Assembly (NCBI RefSeq): GCF_003050705.1
Contig: NZ_QAOG01000008.1
Span: 1 to 64,000, forward strand
Origin: Sphingomonas aurantiaca
GTDB taxonomy: Bacteria > Pseudomonadota > Alphaproteobacteria > Sphingomonadales > Sphingomonadaceae
DNA length: 64,000 nucleotides
Direction of reading: 5' to 3'
Below the pieces are notes generated by a model, which saw only the letters and a program-made list of their open reading frames with translations, had not been told where the DNA came from and searched no databases. The position numbers and the translations under genes are program-made. Every line of letters begins with the position of its first letter. The first letter of the stretch is position 1. Shown in pieces: positions 7,633 through 15,661 of the stretch.

Positions 7633-9515
7633 TGTCTTACCACCCACTGTTAAATCGTCAGTTGTTAAAAGCGAAATGTGACGACGAATCCATCGACGTA
7701 CCGACACTCCTTTCGCTCGTTTCAACAGCCTACCAGGAAAAGGACATCGATCGAAAACGTGCAGACCATGCCAATCGTGTAATGGCAGACGAACTCAATG
7801 TCACACTGTCCGAGCTTGCGCTGCAGAACATGCGGTTCAGGGCTGCGATGGACAATATGTATCATGGCCTCTCCCTGTTCGACGAGCAGGGGCGATTAGT
7901 CGTTTGCAACTCCCGCTTCCTGGAGATCTATGGCATCGATGGCGAGACTTCACCGATCGGCCTTGAGCTTCCAGAGATTCTAGGCCGTTGCGATGCACTG
8001 TCTCGCGCGAACGATCTCGACAAGAGGCTTATCATAAGAGAGCATATCTGCCTGGACCGGCTGGATCGGACCCCGATCGAGCAACAATGGCCCGATGGAC
8101 GCTGGGTGGAATTGACGCGCACCAGCGTCGCTGATGGCGGTTTCCTAGACACGATCGTCGATATTACGGGTGCCCACCAAGCATCCGACAAGATTGCCCA
8201 TTTGGCACGGCACGATCATCTCACCGACCTTCCCAATCGAGTCCTTCTGCGCGAACGGATCCTTGAGATATATAGGAACAGGCGGCGACAGCAGAAGTGC
8301 GCCATCCTTTTTCTTGACCTTGACGGCTTCAAGGCGGTGAATGACACGCTCGGACACGCCATTGGTGACCTGCTCCTCGTAGAGGTAAGCCGACGCCTAC
8401 TATCCATAGTTAGGGAGATGGACGTCGTAGCACGCCTCGGCGGCGATGAATTCGCAATCGTCGTGCAGCACATTCGATCACGGTCGAGTCCGCAACGCTT
8501 TGCGCGAAGAGTCATTAATTTGCTGAATAGACCCTTTACTATCGAGGGTTACAAAATACACGTCGGCGCCAGCGTAGGAATCGACATCATAGACGCTTCG
8601 GAGATGGATGCAGATCAGATACTTCGAAATGCCGATATCGCGCTCTATCAAGCGAAGGCGGATGGTAAAAACACGGCCAGACTTTACGACCCTGCCATGC
8701 ACGCCGCGGTTACAGCTCGGCGGCAGCTTGAGGTGGACTTGTCGAATGCCGTCCTTTTCAAGCAGTTCGAGGTATTCTACCAGCCTCAAATAGACCTTGA
8801 GGCTGGAACTGTCTCAGGGTTCGAGGCTCTGGCGCGATGGCGGCATAGCGGCCGAGGCATGATCTCGCCTACGGAGTTCATCCCTATGTGCGAAGAAAAT
8901 GGGCTGATCGAGGAGCTTGGCGCGCAAATTCTGGAAGTTGCGTGCAAGGATGCGATGGCCTGGCCGGCGTGCGTAACGGTTTCTGTCAACCTTTCCCCGG
9001 TGCAGTTCAAATCGGGAAATCTTCCAACTATCGTCAAGGACGTCCTCGAAAAGATCGGATTTCCTGGAAGCCGCCTGGAACTTGAGATTACCGAAAGCGC
9101 AATTTTTGATCGCTCATCCGGTATCATCTCCCAGTTAAGCGAGATAAGAAAACTCGGCATTAGAGTTTCACTCGACGATTTTGGAACTGGATACTCATCT
9201 TTGAGCCATATAAGAAGCTTTCCGTTTGATCGAATAAAGATTGACCAATCCTTCGTACGCGAACTCGGCGCTGATGCAGAGAGCTTGGCTATCGTGCGAG
9301 CCGTCGTCGGGCTGTGCGAGAATCTAGGTATCCAATCTACTGCTGAGGGCGTCGAGACTCACAAGCAGCTGGACGTTCTCCAACATGAGCAGTGTCGGAG
9401 TGTTCAGGGGTATCTGTTCAGTGAGCCGGTCACAATGTCGGAGACTATGAAGATCATATCCGAATTTAATACGGACCCGCCCAAGCAAATTTCGATCAGG
9501 AGAAGGGCTGCGTGA
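7632..9515 (+). CDS. PAS-GGDEF-EAL c-di-GMP enzyme
   Basis: 627 residues, no membrane segment. Order: helical N-terminus (1-65), PAS domain (about 66-190, AAMDNMYHGLSLFDEQGRLV), GGDEF (about 200-365, with DLDGFKAVNDTLGHAIGD and VARLGGDEFAIVV), EAL (about 380-615, with GFEALARWRHSGRG, LDDFGTGYSSLSHIRSF, RIKIDQSFV). The GGDEF signature motif and the EAL signature are intact, so both diguanylate cyclase and phosphodiesterase activity are possible. The I-site RxxD position before GGDEF reads VREMDVVARL, so product inhibition is uncertain. It is coupled to the FIST gene, which probably sets its activity. Likely output: biofilm or motility control. Confidence 0.9.
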   Translation: MSYHPLLNRQLLKAKCDDESIDVPTLLSLVSTAYQEKDIDRKRADHANRVMADELNVTLSELALQNMRFRAAMDNMYHGLSLFDEQGRLVVCNSRFLEIYGIDGETSPIGLELPEILGRCDALSRANDLDKRLIIREHICLDRLDRTPIEQQWPDGRWVELTRTSVADGGFLDTIVDITGAHQASDKIAHLARHDHLTDLPNRVLLRERILEIYRNRRRQQKCAILFLDLDGFKAVNDTLGHAIGDLLLVEVSRRLLSIVREMDVVARLGGDEFAIVVQHIRSRSSPQRFARRVINLLNRPFTIEGYKIHVGASVGIDIIDASEMDADQILRNADIALYQAKADGKNTARLYDPAMHAAVTARRQLEVDLSNAVLFKQFEVFYQPQIDLEAGTVSGFEALARWRHSGRGMISPTEFIPMCEENGLIEELGAQILEVACKDAMAWPACVTVSVNLSPVQFKSGNLPTIVKDVLEKIGFPGSRLELEITESAIFDRSSGIISQLSEIRKLGIRVSLDDFGTGYSSLSHIRSFPFDRIKIDQSFVRELGADAESLAIVRAVVGLCENLGIQSTAEGVETHKQLDVLQHEQCRSVQGYLFSEPVTMSETMKIISEFNTDPPKQISIRRRAA

Positions 9516-9552
9516 ACGTATGTGCTGCGATGTTGCAGCGTGGTCCAGCGCC

Positions 9553-10050
9553 AGGGCTCAGACTCATTCACAGCCAGAAGACGATAGCTGTAGCTAGCGC
9601 GGCAGCTGACAGGAAGTCAGCGGCGAGTTTGTCGTACCGGGTGGCGACACGGCGGAAGTCTTTCCGGCAACGATAAGCGTTTTCGACGAGATGGCGACCG
9701 CGGTACCGCTGGTTGTGGTGCGAACTGTTCGCTTCGGTTTGCGCCCTCCGGGGGATCACCGGGATAGCGCCTACTTTACGAGTCTAACGGCGAATACTGT
9801 GAGCATCGTAGCCTTTATCGCCAAGCAGGTACCGCAGCCGCCCAGCGCGTTCGAGAAGGGTGGGCGCGGCTTTGATGTTGCTCGCGGTGTGCGGCGTCAG
9901 CATCAGCGCAGATGGGCCTACCGTGCAGCACCTCTGTAGAGGCGGGGACGCCGCGCCGGGCGTCGACATCATGCTTCGCTGCGCCTTTTCTAAGCTTCGG
10001 GCCGTATCCGTACTCTTTCATCTCCACCTGAGTATTTCGCGCAGAGAACA
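9553..10050 (-). mobile_element. IS5-family transposase remnant with an in-frame amber codon
   Basis: The minus strand carries the C-terminal half of an IS5-group transposase: SNIKAAPTLLERAGRLRYLL then GDKGYDAHSIRR, a TAG at 9784-9786, and in the same frame GAIPVIPRRAQTEANSS, RGRHLVENAYRCRKDFRRVA and ATAIVFWL stopping at 9568. The probable end CAGGGCTCAGACTC lies at 9552-9565. Upstream of about 9970 the reading frame is lost, and the element breaks off beside the MerC-like gene. The middle D (GDKGYDA) and final E of the DDE site are present, but the TAG and the missing N-terminus make it inactive. Confidence 0.75.
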
Positions 10051-10443
10051 TCATGGGGCCCCGCAGCCATGCCGCAAACGCAGGTTGGCAGCGTGTGCAA
10101 GCGCCACCAATATGCCGCCAGTTACCGTGACCGCGCGCTCGATGCCGCCTTCCGACAGGGCGAAGGCACCTATCATCAGCAGGCTCAGTCCGGCGGCTCC
10201 AAGGCACAGTGGCCACAAAGCCGCGTGACGGGCACGTCCGCCGAGTAGCGCGATCGCCGCGAGCGGTACCGCCAACAGCAGCACCCAACGATGAAAGCTT
10301 TCGGGTATGACGATGATCGCGGCCGCCGCCGGCACAGCCGCCAGGAGGAGCGGCAACGCGAGGCAGTGGACCATGCAGGCTGCCGAGCCCGCCATGGCTG
10401 CTCGGTCGAGCCAATCCATTCCGCACGTCCCTGTCGTTCTCAT
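10051..10443 (-). CDS. MerC-domain inner-membrane protein
   Basis: 130 residues from ATG 10443 (or 122 from 10419). Four hydrophobic helices follow a Cys-containing start: MAGSAACMVHCLALPLLLAA holds the paired cysteines of helix 1 typical of MerC-like proteins, with HRWVLLLAVPLAAIALLGGR, a third helix near GAAGLSLLMIGAFALSEGG and a final TVTGGILVALAHAANLRLR. MerC proteins move Hg(II), but chromosomal relatives beside COG0523 and Zur sites are thought to act in zinc or other metal handling. It is divergent from the COG0523 relic with a palindrome between them. The C-terminus abuts the IS remnant but appears complete (LRHGCGAP). Confidence 0.72.
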   Translation of the reverse strand: MRTTGTCGMDWLDRAAMAGSAACMVHCLALPLLLAAVPAAAAIIVIPESFHRWVLLLAVPLAAIALLGGRARHAALWPLCLGAAGLSLLMIGAFALSEGGIERAVTVTGGILVALAHAANLRLRHGCGAP

Positions 10444-10470
10444 CTTGCCACAACCAATTTTATCAACGTA

Positions 10471-10487
10471 ATGATACATTGTATCAT
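10471..10487. promoter_or_regulatory. Perfect palindrome, candidate Zur operator
   Basis: ATGATACATTGTATCAT is an 8-1-8 perfect inverted repeat. It sits between the divergent MerC-like gene (ATG 10443) and the COG0523/DUF1826 unit (ATG 10506), 19 bp from the latter. COG0523, MerC-like and DUF1826 genes are typical Zur (zinc uptake regulator) targets, and Fur-superfamily sites are AT-rich palindromes of this kind. Assignment to Zur is inferred from context. Confidence 0.6.
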
Positions 10488-10505
10488 ACAATATGAGGTT
10501 GGTCG

Positions 10506-10791
10506 ATGCTACGAGATGAGACGCCGCTGTTACCCGTCACGGTCCTTTCAGGGTTCCTGGGGGCCGGGAAGACGACGCCCCTCAATCACATCCTCGCCGA
10601 CTACGAAGACCGGCGCGTGGCGGTGATCGTCAACGACATGTCCGAGGTGAACATCAACGCCAACCTGGTACGGAGCGGTGATACCGCGCCGCCTGGATGC
10701 CTGCCTCGTGCCGGCGACCGCGTTTACGCCCCGGTTGTGGGAGCATCTGCCCCATCCGTTCCCCGCCTGGGGCGTGCGGGAGACGGCGTGA
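10506..10791 (+). pseudogene. COG0523 (CobW/ZigA-type) GTPase with its core deleted
   Basis: The first 57 codons are a good COG0523 start: [17 protein letters not shown] (Walker A), [18 protein letters not shown]. The frame then leaves the family. In another frame, 10690-10791, the normal end of such proteins appears: [35 protein letters not shown]. Everything between, including the CxCC metal motif and switch regions, is missing (roughly 270 residues in intact relatives). The Walker A leucine after GKTT is also proline. Intact members are zinc-responsive metallochaperone GTPases. The stop overlaps the ATG of the DUF1826 gene (TGATG), preserving the original operon join. Confidence 0.75.
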
Positions 10792-11432
10792 TGAACGGTG
10801 CGTCGATCCTTGCCCCGCCCCGCTCCCACGTCCATCGCACGCAGACCGTCGATGCTCTCGCGGCGATCCTCGACCCGCATGTAAATCTTGCGATCTGGGA
10901 GCGACCCGCCCTCGTGCCGGTCGGATCGCTGGACGGCTTCGCCACCATCCAGATGACGATATCGGTCGATCACGCGCACGCCGCGCTGACCGATGCGCTC
11001 GCGCGGCAGCCCCCGGCCGCCTGGCATGCCGATATCGCCGCGGATGTCGCTGCGCTCACAGCGTCCTTTGCGGCGATCATGGCGCTGTCGCACGTCGTGA
11101 TCCGGCTCGAGCGGGTGGTCGGCGACGCCTGCAAACGCTGGCATGCGGATTACGTGCCCGTTCGGCTGATCAGCACCTATTGCGGATCGGGCACGCAGTG
11201 GATCGAGCGGTCGATTGACCGCGCCGGTGGATCGCCAGTCGAGAGGCCGCGATCGCTCACGCCCGGCGCGGTCGGCCTGTTCAAGGGGCGCATCCTCGCC
11301 GGCGAGCAGGCGATCGTCCACCGCTCGCCGCCGATCGCGGGTACCGGCGAGACGCGGTTGCTGCTGGTGATCGATAGTCCACCCCCGGCGGAAACCGCCG
11401 CGCTGTGGGAGCAGGCGATGCAACGTGGCTGA
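10791..11432 (+). CDS. DUF1826-family protein
   Basis: 213 residues from ATG 10791. The family core is clear: [67 protein letters not shown]. The conserved His/Cys residues (WHAD, YCG, VHRSPP) suggest a metal site, but no reaction is established for the family. DUF1826 genes usually follow a COG0523 GTPase under a Zur site; here the ATG overlaps the relic GTPase stop. The upstream frame is open through the relic, so an artificial 308-residue fusion is also readable, but the internal start with TGATG coupling is more natural. Likely role: adaptation to zinc shortage. Confidence 0.75.
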   Translation: MNGASILAPPRSHVHRTQTVDALAAILDPHVNLAIWERPALVPVGSLDGFATIQMTISVDHAHAALTDALARQPPAAWHADIAADVAALTASFAAIMALSHVVIRLERVVGDACKRWHADYVPVRLISTYCGSGTQWIERSIDRAGGSPVERPRSLTPGAVGLFKGRILAGEQAIVHRSPPIAGTGETRLLLVIDSPPPAETAALWEQAMQRG

Positions 11433-11516
11433 CATATTCGCGGCGCATCGTCGTCACGCGATCGGCGAGCGCCGTCTCGCTCTTCCCATGATCCAAGCCA
11501 TCAGGATCCAGACTTC

Positions 11517-12305
11517 ATGACTCGCTTGCCGCTTCTCATCGCCGTCACGCTGGCGAGCCTTGGCGCCGTTGCCGGTGCGCAGCAGGCGCTCGGGCCGGCG
11601 GGGTATCTCAAGCCGGGTGCGTTCGACGTGCTGGCCGTCCTGCCGCGCGCCCCGAAGCCGACCGACCCGCGCGGGCTCGCCGACCGCGCGATCTTCACGG
11701 CGACGCGCGCTTTACAGGGGAGTCCGCGCTGGGCGATGGCGACCAACGACGTGAAGCTGGCACCCGCCGATCTGTTCCGCGATTTCAGTTGCGCCATGGG
11801 GATCGCAATGACGCCTGAAAACGCGCCACGGACCGCCGCACTACTTCGGCGCGCGATGGTCGACACGGCACGCCAGACCGGGATCGCCAAGACAGTCTAC
11901 AAGCGGCAGCGACCGTTCCTGATCGACCGGGGGCCGATCTGCCAGCCCGCGGCCGAGGTCGCGGACAGCTATGATTATCCGTCGGGCCATACGACCGCGG
12001 GGTGGACGATGGCGACTTTGCTCGCACAGATCGCGCCCGATCGCGCAACGCCGCTGCTCGCGCGCGGCCGGGCGTATGGCGAAAGCCGGATCGTGTGCGG
12101 CGTCCACAATGCCAGCGCGGTCGAAACGGGGCGGCTGTCCGCGTCGTCGACGCTGACCGCGCTGCAGGGGGACCCGGCGTTCACGGCCGATCTCGCCGCG
12201 GCCAAGCAGGAAATCGCGACGCTCCGGCAGACCGCAAGCGCGGCGACGCTCGACACGGCACTCTGCACACGCGAGGCGGCACTCGTCGCCCAGCCCCTCT
12301 ACTGA
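11517..12305 (+). CDS. Secreted class A acid phosphatase (PAP2 superfamily)
   Basis: 262 residues. A Sec signal peptide (MTRLPLLIAVTLASLGAVAG, cleavage after AGA) sends it to the periplasm. The three-part PAP2 phosphatase signature is present: KTVYKRQRPF (KX6RP), YDYPSGHTTAGW (PSGH) and GESRIVCGVHNASAVETGR (SR-X5-H-X3-D/E-like). This matches class A bacterial non-specific acid phosphatases (PhoN/PhoC group), which release phosphate from organic monoesters using the PSGH histidine as acid and the last His as nucleophile. PhoD follows after 10 bp, suggesting a phosphate-scavenging operon. No clear Pho box was found upstream. Confidence 0.88.
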   Translation: MTRLPLLIAVTLASLGAVAGAQQALGPAGYLKPGAFDVLAVLPRAPKPTDPRGLADRAIFTATRALQGSPRWAMATNDVKLAPADLFRDFSCAMGIAMTPENAPRTAALLRRAMVDTARQTGIAKTVYKRQRPFLIDRGPICQPAAEVADSYDYPSGHTTAGWTMATLLAQIAPDRATPLLARGRAYGESRIVCGVHNASAVETGRLSASSTLTALQGDPAFTADLAAAKQEIATLRQTASAATLDTALCTREAALVAQPLY

Positions 12306-12315
12306 CGAGACAGTG

Positions 12316-13887
12316 ATGACCAATACGACCGGCTCAGGCCTAATCCTCAATCGCCGCACCATGATCGGTGCCGCCGCGGCGCTGGTTGGCGCACCCGCGA
12401 TCCTGCGCGCGCAGCAACTCTTCGCCGCCTACCCGTTTCGCCTCGGCATCGCGGCGGGGGATCCGGCCGCGGACGGGTTCGTGATCTGGACCCGGCTCGC
12501 TCCCGACCCGCTGGCCGAGCATGGCGGCATGCCGATGCAGCCGGTCGAGGTCGAGTGGCAGGTCGCGACCGATCCGCGCTTTGCGACGCTGGTAGCCGGT
12601 GGCAAGGCGCTCGCGCGTCCCGAACTCGCGCATTCGGTCCATGTCGAGGTCGCCGGGCTGTTGCCAGACCGCCCCTATTGGTACCGTTTCACGGTCGGCA
12701 GCGAACGCTCGACCGCGGGATGTGCGCGCACGCTACCCGTTGCGGGCGCATCGCTCGACCGGCTGCGCTTCGCGGTCGCCGGCTGCCAGAATTACGAGGA
12801 CGGGCTCTACACCGCCTATCGCCACCTCGCGGCGGACGATCCCGCCTTCGTCTTCCATTATGGCGACTATATCTACGAAGGCCGGAGCGCGCCGATGCCC
12901 GTCGGCTATGACGGCAAGCCACGCCGCTTCGTCCGCGAGCATGCCGGGCAGAAGCTGTTCGACCTCGCCGATTATCGCCGCCGCTACGCCCAGTACAAGA
13001 GCGACCCGGATCTTCAGGCAGCACACGCCGCGGCAGCGTGGTTCGTGACCTTCGACGATCACGAGGTCGAGAACAACTGGGTCGGCGAGATCGACCAGGA
13101 GAAGGATCCGCCCGAGGTGTTCGCGCTACGCCGGGCGGCGGCGTTCCAGGCCTATTACGAGCATATGCCGCTGCGCCGCTCGGCATTTCCGGGACCAGCG
13201 GGCATGCAGATCTATCGCCGCGCGACGATCGGCAATCTGCTCGACCTGCATTTGCTCGACACCCGGCAGTTCCGGACCGACCAGCCCTGCGACGATGGCT
13301 TCAAGCCGCGCTGTGCGGGGTGGGCCGATCCCGCCGCACAAGTAATGGGACAAACCCAGGAGGCATGGCTGTCCACGGCGCTGAAGCAGAAGAGCGCGCG
13401 CTGGAACGCACTGGCGCAACAGGTGATGATGATGCCGCTCGACCGGCGGACGGGTGACGAACTTGCGCCGATCCGCAACATGGATAGCTGGGGCGGCTAC
13501 GACGCGCCACGCGAGCGCGTGCTGAAGATGGTCCAAGGCCTCGACAACATGGTCGTGCTGACCGGCGACGAGCATCAGAATTATGCGGGCGTCCTGCGCA
13601 CCCAAGGCGGCCAGGGGGATGCCGTCGCGGTCGAGTTCGTCGGCACGTCGATCACCTCGGGCGGCGATGGCGCGGACCGGCGGGTCGGCGAAGACCGCCT
13701 CCGCGCGCGCAACCCGTTCCTCGCCTGGACCAACGACCGGCGCGGTTACCTGCTGTGTGATGTGGATGCGGACCAGTGGAAGACCGAGTTCCGCACCGTC
13801 GATACCGTCACCCGCCCCGATGGCATGATCAAGACGTCCGGTACGGCGATCGTCGAGCATGGCCGTGCCGCCGTGACGGTAACCTGA
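12316..13887 (+). CDS. phoD: PhoD-family alkaline phosphatase/phosphodiesterase
   Basis: About 523 residues with a Tat signal (LNRRTMIGAAAALVGAPAIL, residues 12-31), so it is exported folded with its metals. An N-terminal Fn3-like PhoD_N domain (about 38-130: RLGIAAGDPAADGFVIWTRL) precedes the metallophosphatase domain. Expected ligand motifs are FAVAGCQNYEDG, FHYGDYIYE, FVTFDDHEVENNWVGEID and VVLTGDEHQNYAG. Family members hydrolyse phosphomono- and diesters using Fe(III) and Ca(II), with a Cys metal ligand (CQNYEDG). ATG 12316 is preferred over GTG 12313. It forms a pair with the acid phosphatase. Confidence 0.92.
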   Translation: MTNTTGSGLILNRRTMIGAAAALVGAPAILRAQQLFAAYPFRLGIAAGDPAADGFVIWTRLAPDPLAEHGGMPMQPVEVEWQVATDPRFATLVAGGKALARPELAHSVHVEVAGLLPDRPYWYRFTVGSERSTAGCARTLPVAGASLDRLRFAVAGCQNYEDGLYTAYRHLAADDPAFVFHYGDYIYEGRSAPMPVGYDGKPRRFVREHAGQKLFDLADYRRRYAQYKSDPDLQAAHAAAAWFVTFDDHEVENNWVGEIDQEKDPPEVFALRRAAAFQAYYEHMPLRRSAFPGPAGMQIYRRATIGNLLDLHLLDTRQFRTDQPCDDGFKPRCAGWADPAAQVMGQTQEAWLSTALKQKSARWNALAQQVMMMPLDRRTGDELAPIRNMDSWGGYDAPRERVLKMVQGLDNMVVLTGDEHQNYAGVLRTQGGQGDAVAVEFVGTSITSGGDGADRRVGEDRLRARNPFLAWTNDRRGYLLCDVDADQWKTEFRTVDTVTRPDGMIKTSGTAIVEHGRAAVTVT

Positions 13888-14169
13888 CGTCACCTTAACA
13901 GGGTATTCGATACCTCGATCTGGGCCGCTGCGGGCAAGCGGCGCGTATAAGCATCGGATACCCTGAGTGTGCACTTTGAACGGTAAACCGCCGCGGCGAT
14001 AGGTGCCTGGGCATGGCAAACCGAACCCATCCTCGCGCATCTCCTCCCTCCCCAGCGCCTGCTAAATCTTCTCGGTGATCGACACACCGCAACTCGCATC
14101 ATCCCAATATTTGCCGTGAGTCTTTTTAGCCAAGGGATCGTTGTGCAAGCTCCCAAACCGGAGGCTTTC

Positions 14170-14616
14170 ATGAGCGATAACAACGACACTTCCGTACTGA
14201 ACGGCCTTATCAAGACCACACTCGACAGCATGAAGGGCTACGAGGACGCCGCCAAGGATGCAGAAAGCACCCAATATGCGACCATGTTCGCAGACTTCGC
14301 CCGGGATCGGGCAAAGGTCGCAACCGACCTGCAGAACCAGGTCCGCGCGCTCGGCGGTGAACCGGAACTCGACTCTAGCATGCTAGCTGCCGCGCACCGC
14401 ACGTTCATGGACCTGAAGCAGGCAATCACCGGCAAGGACGACAAGGCGATCATCCAGGAGGTCGAGCGCGGCGAGGACCATATCAAGGCAAAATTCGAGG
14501 ACGCAATGAAAGACGGCGACCTTGCGCCTACAACACGCGAAGCTATCAATACTGCCTTTGCGTCGGTCCGAGAAGGTCACGACAAGATGAGCGCGCTGAA
14601 GCACAGCGTTGGATAA
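14170..14616 (+). CDS. DUF2383 / PA2169-family four-helix-bundle protein
   Basis: 148 residues from ATG 14170, which follows GGAGGC; the open frame starts 54 bp earlier without a ribosome site. It reads as a ferritin-like helical bundle: SVLNGLIKTTLDSMKGYEDA, FADFARDRAKVATDLQNQVR, KQAITGKDDKAIIQEVERGE, DHIKAKFEDAMKDGDL. These proteins are common in sphingomonads, are often under general stress control, and have no proven biochemical function. The gene stands alone, followed by a strong hairpin. Confidence 0.82.
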   Translation: MSDNNDTSVLNGLIKTTLDSMKGYEDAAKDAESTQYATMFADFARDRAKVATDLQNQVRALGGEPELDSSMLAAAHRTFMDLKQAITGKDDKAIIQEVERGEDHIKAKFEDAMKDGDLAPTTREAINTAFASVREGHDKMSALKHSVG

Positions 14617-14623
14617 TGATCAC

Positions 14624-14650
14624 AGGGCGGTGGAACGCGTCCACCGCCCT
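14624..14650 (+). terminator. Hairpin after the DUF2383 gene
   Basis: Inverted repeat AGGGCGGTGGA / TCCACCGCCCT with a 5-nt loop ACGCG, 8 bp after the stop codon. There is no long T-run, as often in high-GC genomes, but the 11-bp GC-rich stem makes termination likely. Confidence 0.7.
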
Positions 14651-15141
14651 GCTCGCTTCCTCTGCGACACTGTCTACGTACCGATCCGCACCCAGACATC
14701 GTTACCGAGTGCTAGCACGTCGAAAGCGGACGTTCGTTCGGGGCTCCGTTCAGTTACAATACACCCTTGCAAACTGCGAAGTTCGGCTTCGGCATAAAAA
14801 GACGTTGCTTAAGCTATCTAAGTTGCAGGTCGTTCAGAAAACACTCAGGCCTAATTCCGCCGCTAGCGCTCAGGTAGTCTTGGGGCGCGTCTGAAAAACG
14901 TCCGCCTGCGCCGATCGATGCACGAAAGCGGCCAGGCTGCTATCCACCATTGTGGACGCTTCGCATTCGCCAAAGTCGCGACTTTCGAACCTCAGTTTTT
15001 TTGCTTCCGCCATCTGGCCGAAAGTGCGATGTGAGCCATGCCGTCGTGTAACGACCGCAAAACACTGAAGATTAACCAGACGTAGACGTCTCGGTGTCAT
15101 GCACCCTGCGAACCGCTGGAGCGGGCGCGCGGGGGACTATC
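14651..15141. other. Intergenic stretch without a recognisable gene
   Basis: About 490 bases. Short frames exist on both strands (for example a 76-codon minus-strand frame ending at 14870) but show no known motif. It presumably holds the promoter of the YfiR-TonB unit. Confidence 0.5.
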
Positions 15142-15659
15142 TTGTTAAAGCCTTGGATGTTGGCGGTCGGCCCTATTGCGCTGGGTTGCGCCGCGCCGCT
15201 CGCTGCGGAACTCAACGTGCCGATCGCGGTGCGTGTCGTCTCGTTCGTTCAGCCAAGTCCGACAGGACTGATTACGGTCGCCATCCTCTATGACCCTGGC
15301 GACGCGGCTTCGGAAGCGGAGGCCGCATCGATCGAGCGAGCGGTCGGGTCAGGGTTGTCTGTCGGACGCAGCGTCGTCCGAGCCCATCGGGTGCCGGTCT
15401 CGACGATGGGCTCGCTGTCGGGATACCGGTAGCATTTGTGACCGCAGGCCTGCGCACGGAACAGGGCAGCATTGCCATAGCTGCAAACCGTGCATCGGTC
15501 CTGACCATATCCTCGGACCGCGCCTGCGTGCAAACCGGCCGTTGCGTGGTTGGCGTCACCGCCTCGCCGAAGGTCCAGATCACCGTCAACCGGGCTGCGG
15601 CCCGAGCCGCCAATATCCGCTTCGGATCGGCATTCCTCATGCTGGTCAAGGAAATCTGA
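15142..15659 (+). pseudogene. YfiR-like (DUF4154) periplasmic protein with a frameshift
   Basis: From TTG 15142 (GGGGGACT just upstream) the frame encodes a signal peptide (KPWMLAVGPIALGCAAPLAA) and the first half of a YfiR-like domain (LITVAILYDPGDAASEA, GSGLSVGRSVVRAHRVPVST), ending at TAG 15430-15432. The second half continues in another frame (GIPVAFVTAGLRTEQGS, ASVLTISSDRACVQTG, VQITVNRAAARAANIRFGSA, FLMLVKEI) to TGA 15657-15659. Joined, it has the usual 170 or so residues. The break is near 15411-15425 and needs a single-base change. YfiR proteins are periplasmic repressors of YfiN diguanylate cyclases. It could be a real mutation or a sequencing error. The TonB receptor starts 2 bp later. 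Confidence 0.72.
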
Positions 15660-15661
15660 CA

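Noticed and set aside
10506-11432. A single 308-residue GTPase-DUF1826 fusion protein
   Set aside because: The join is a by-product of the deletion; the true GTPase C-terminus is in another frame and ends with TGATG at the DUF1826 start.
11433-11516. Pho box before the acid phosphatase
   Set aside because: CTGACATAT near 11430 resembles one half-site, but no second repeat at 11-bp spacing is present.
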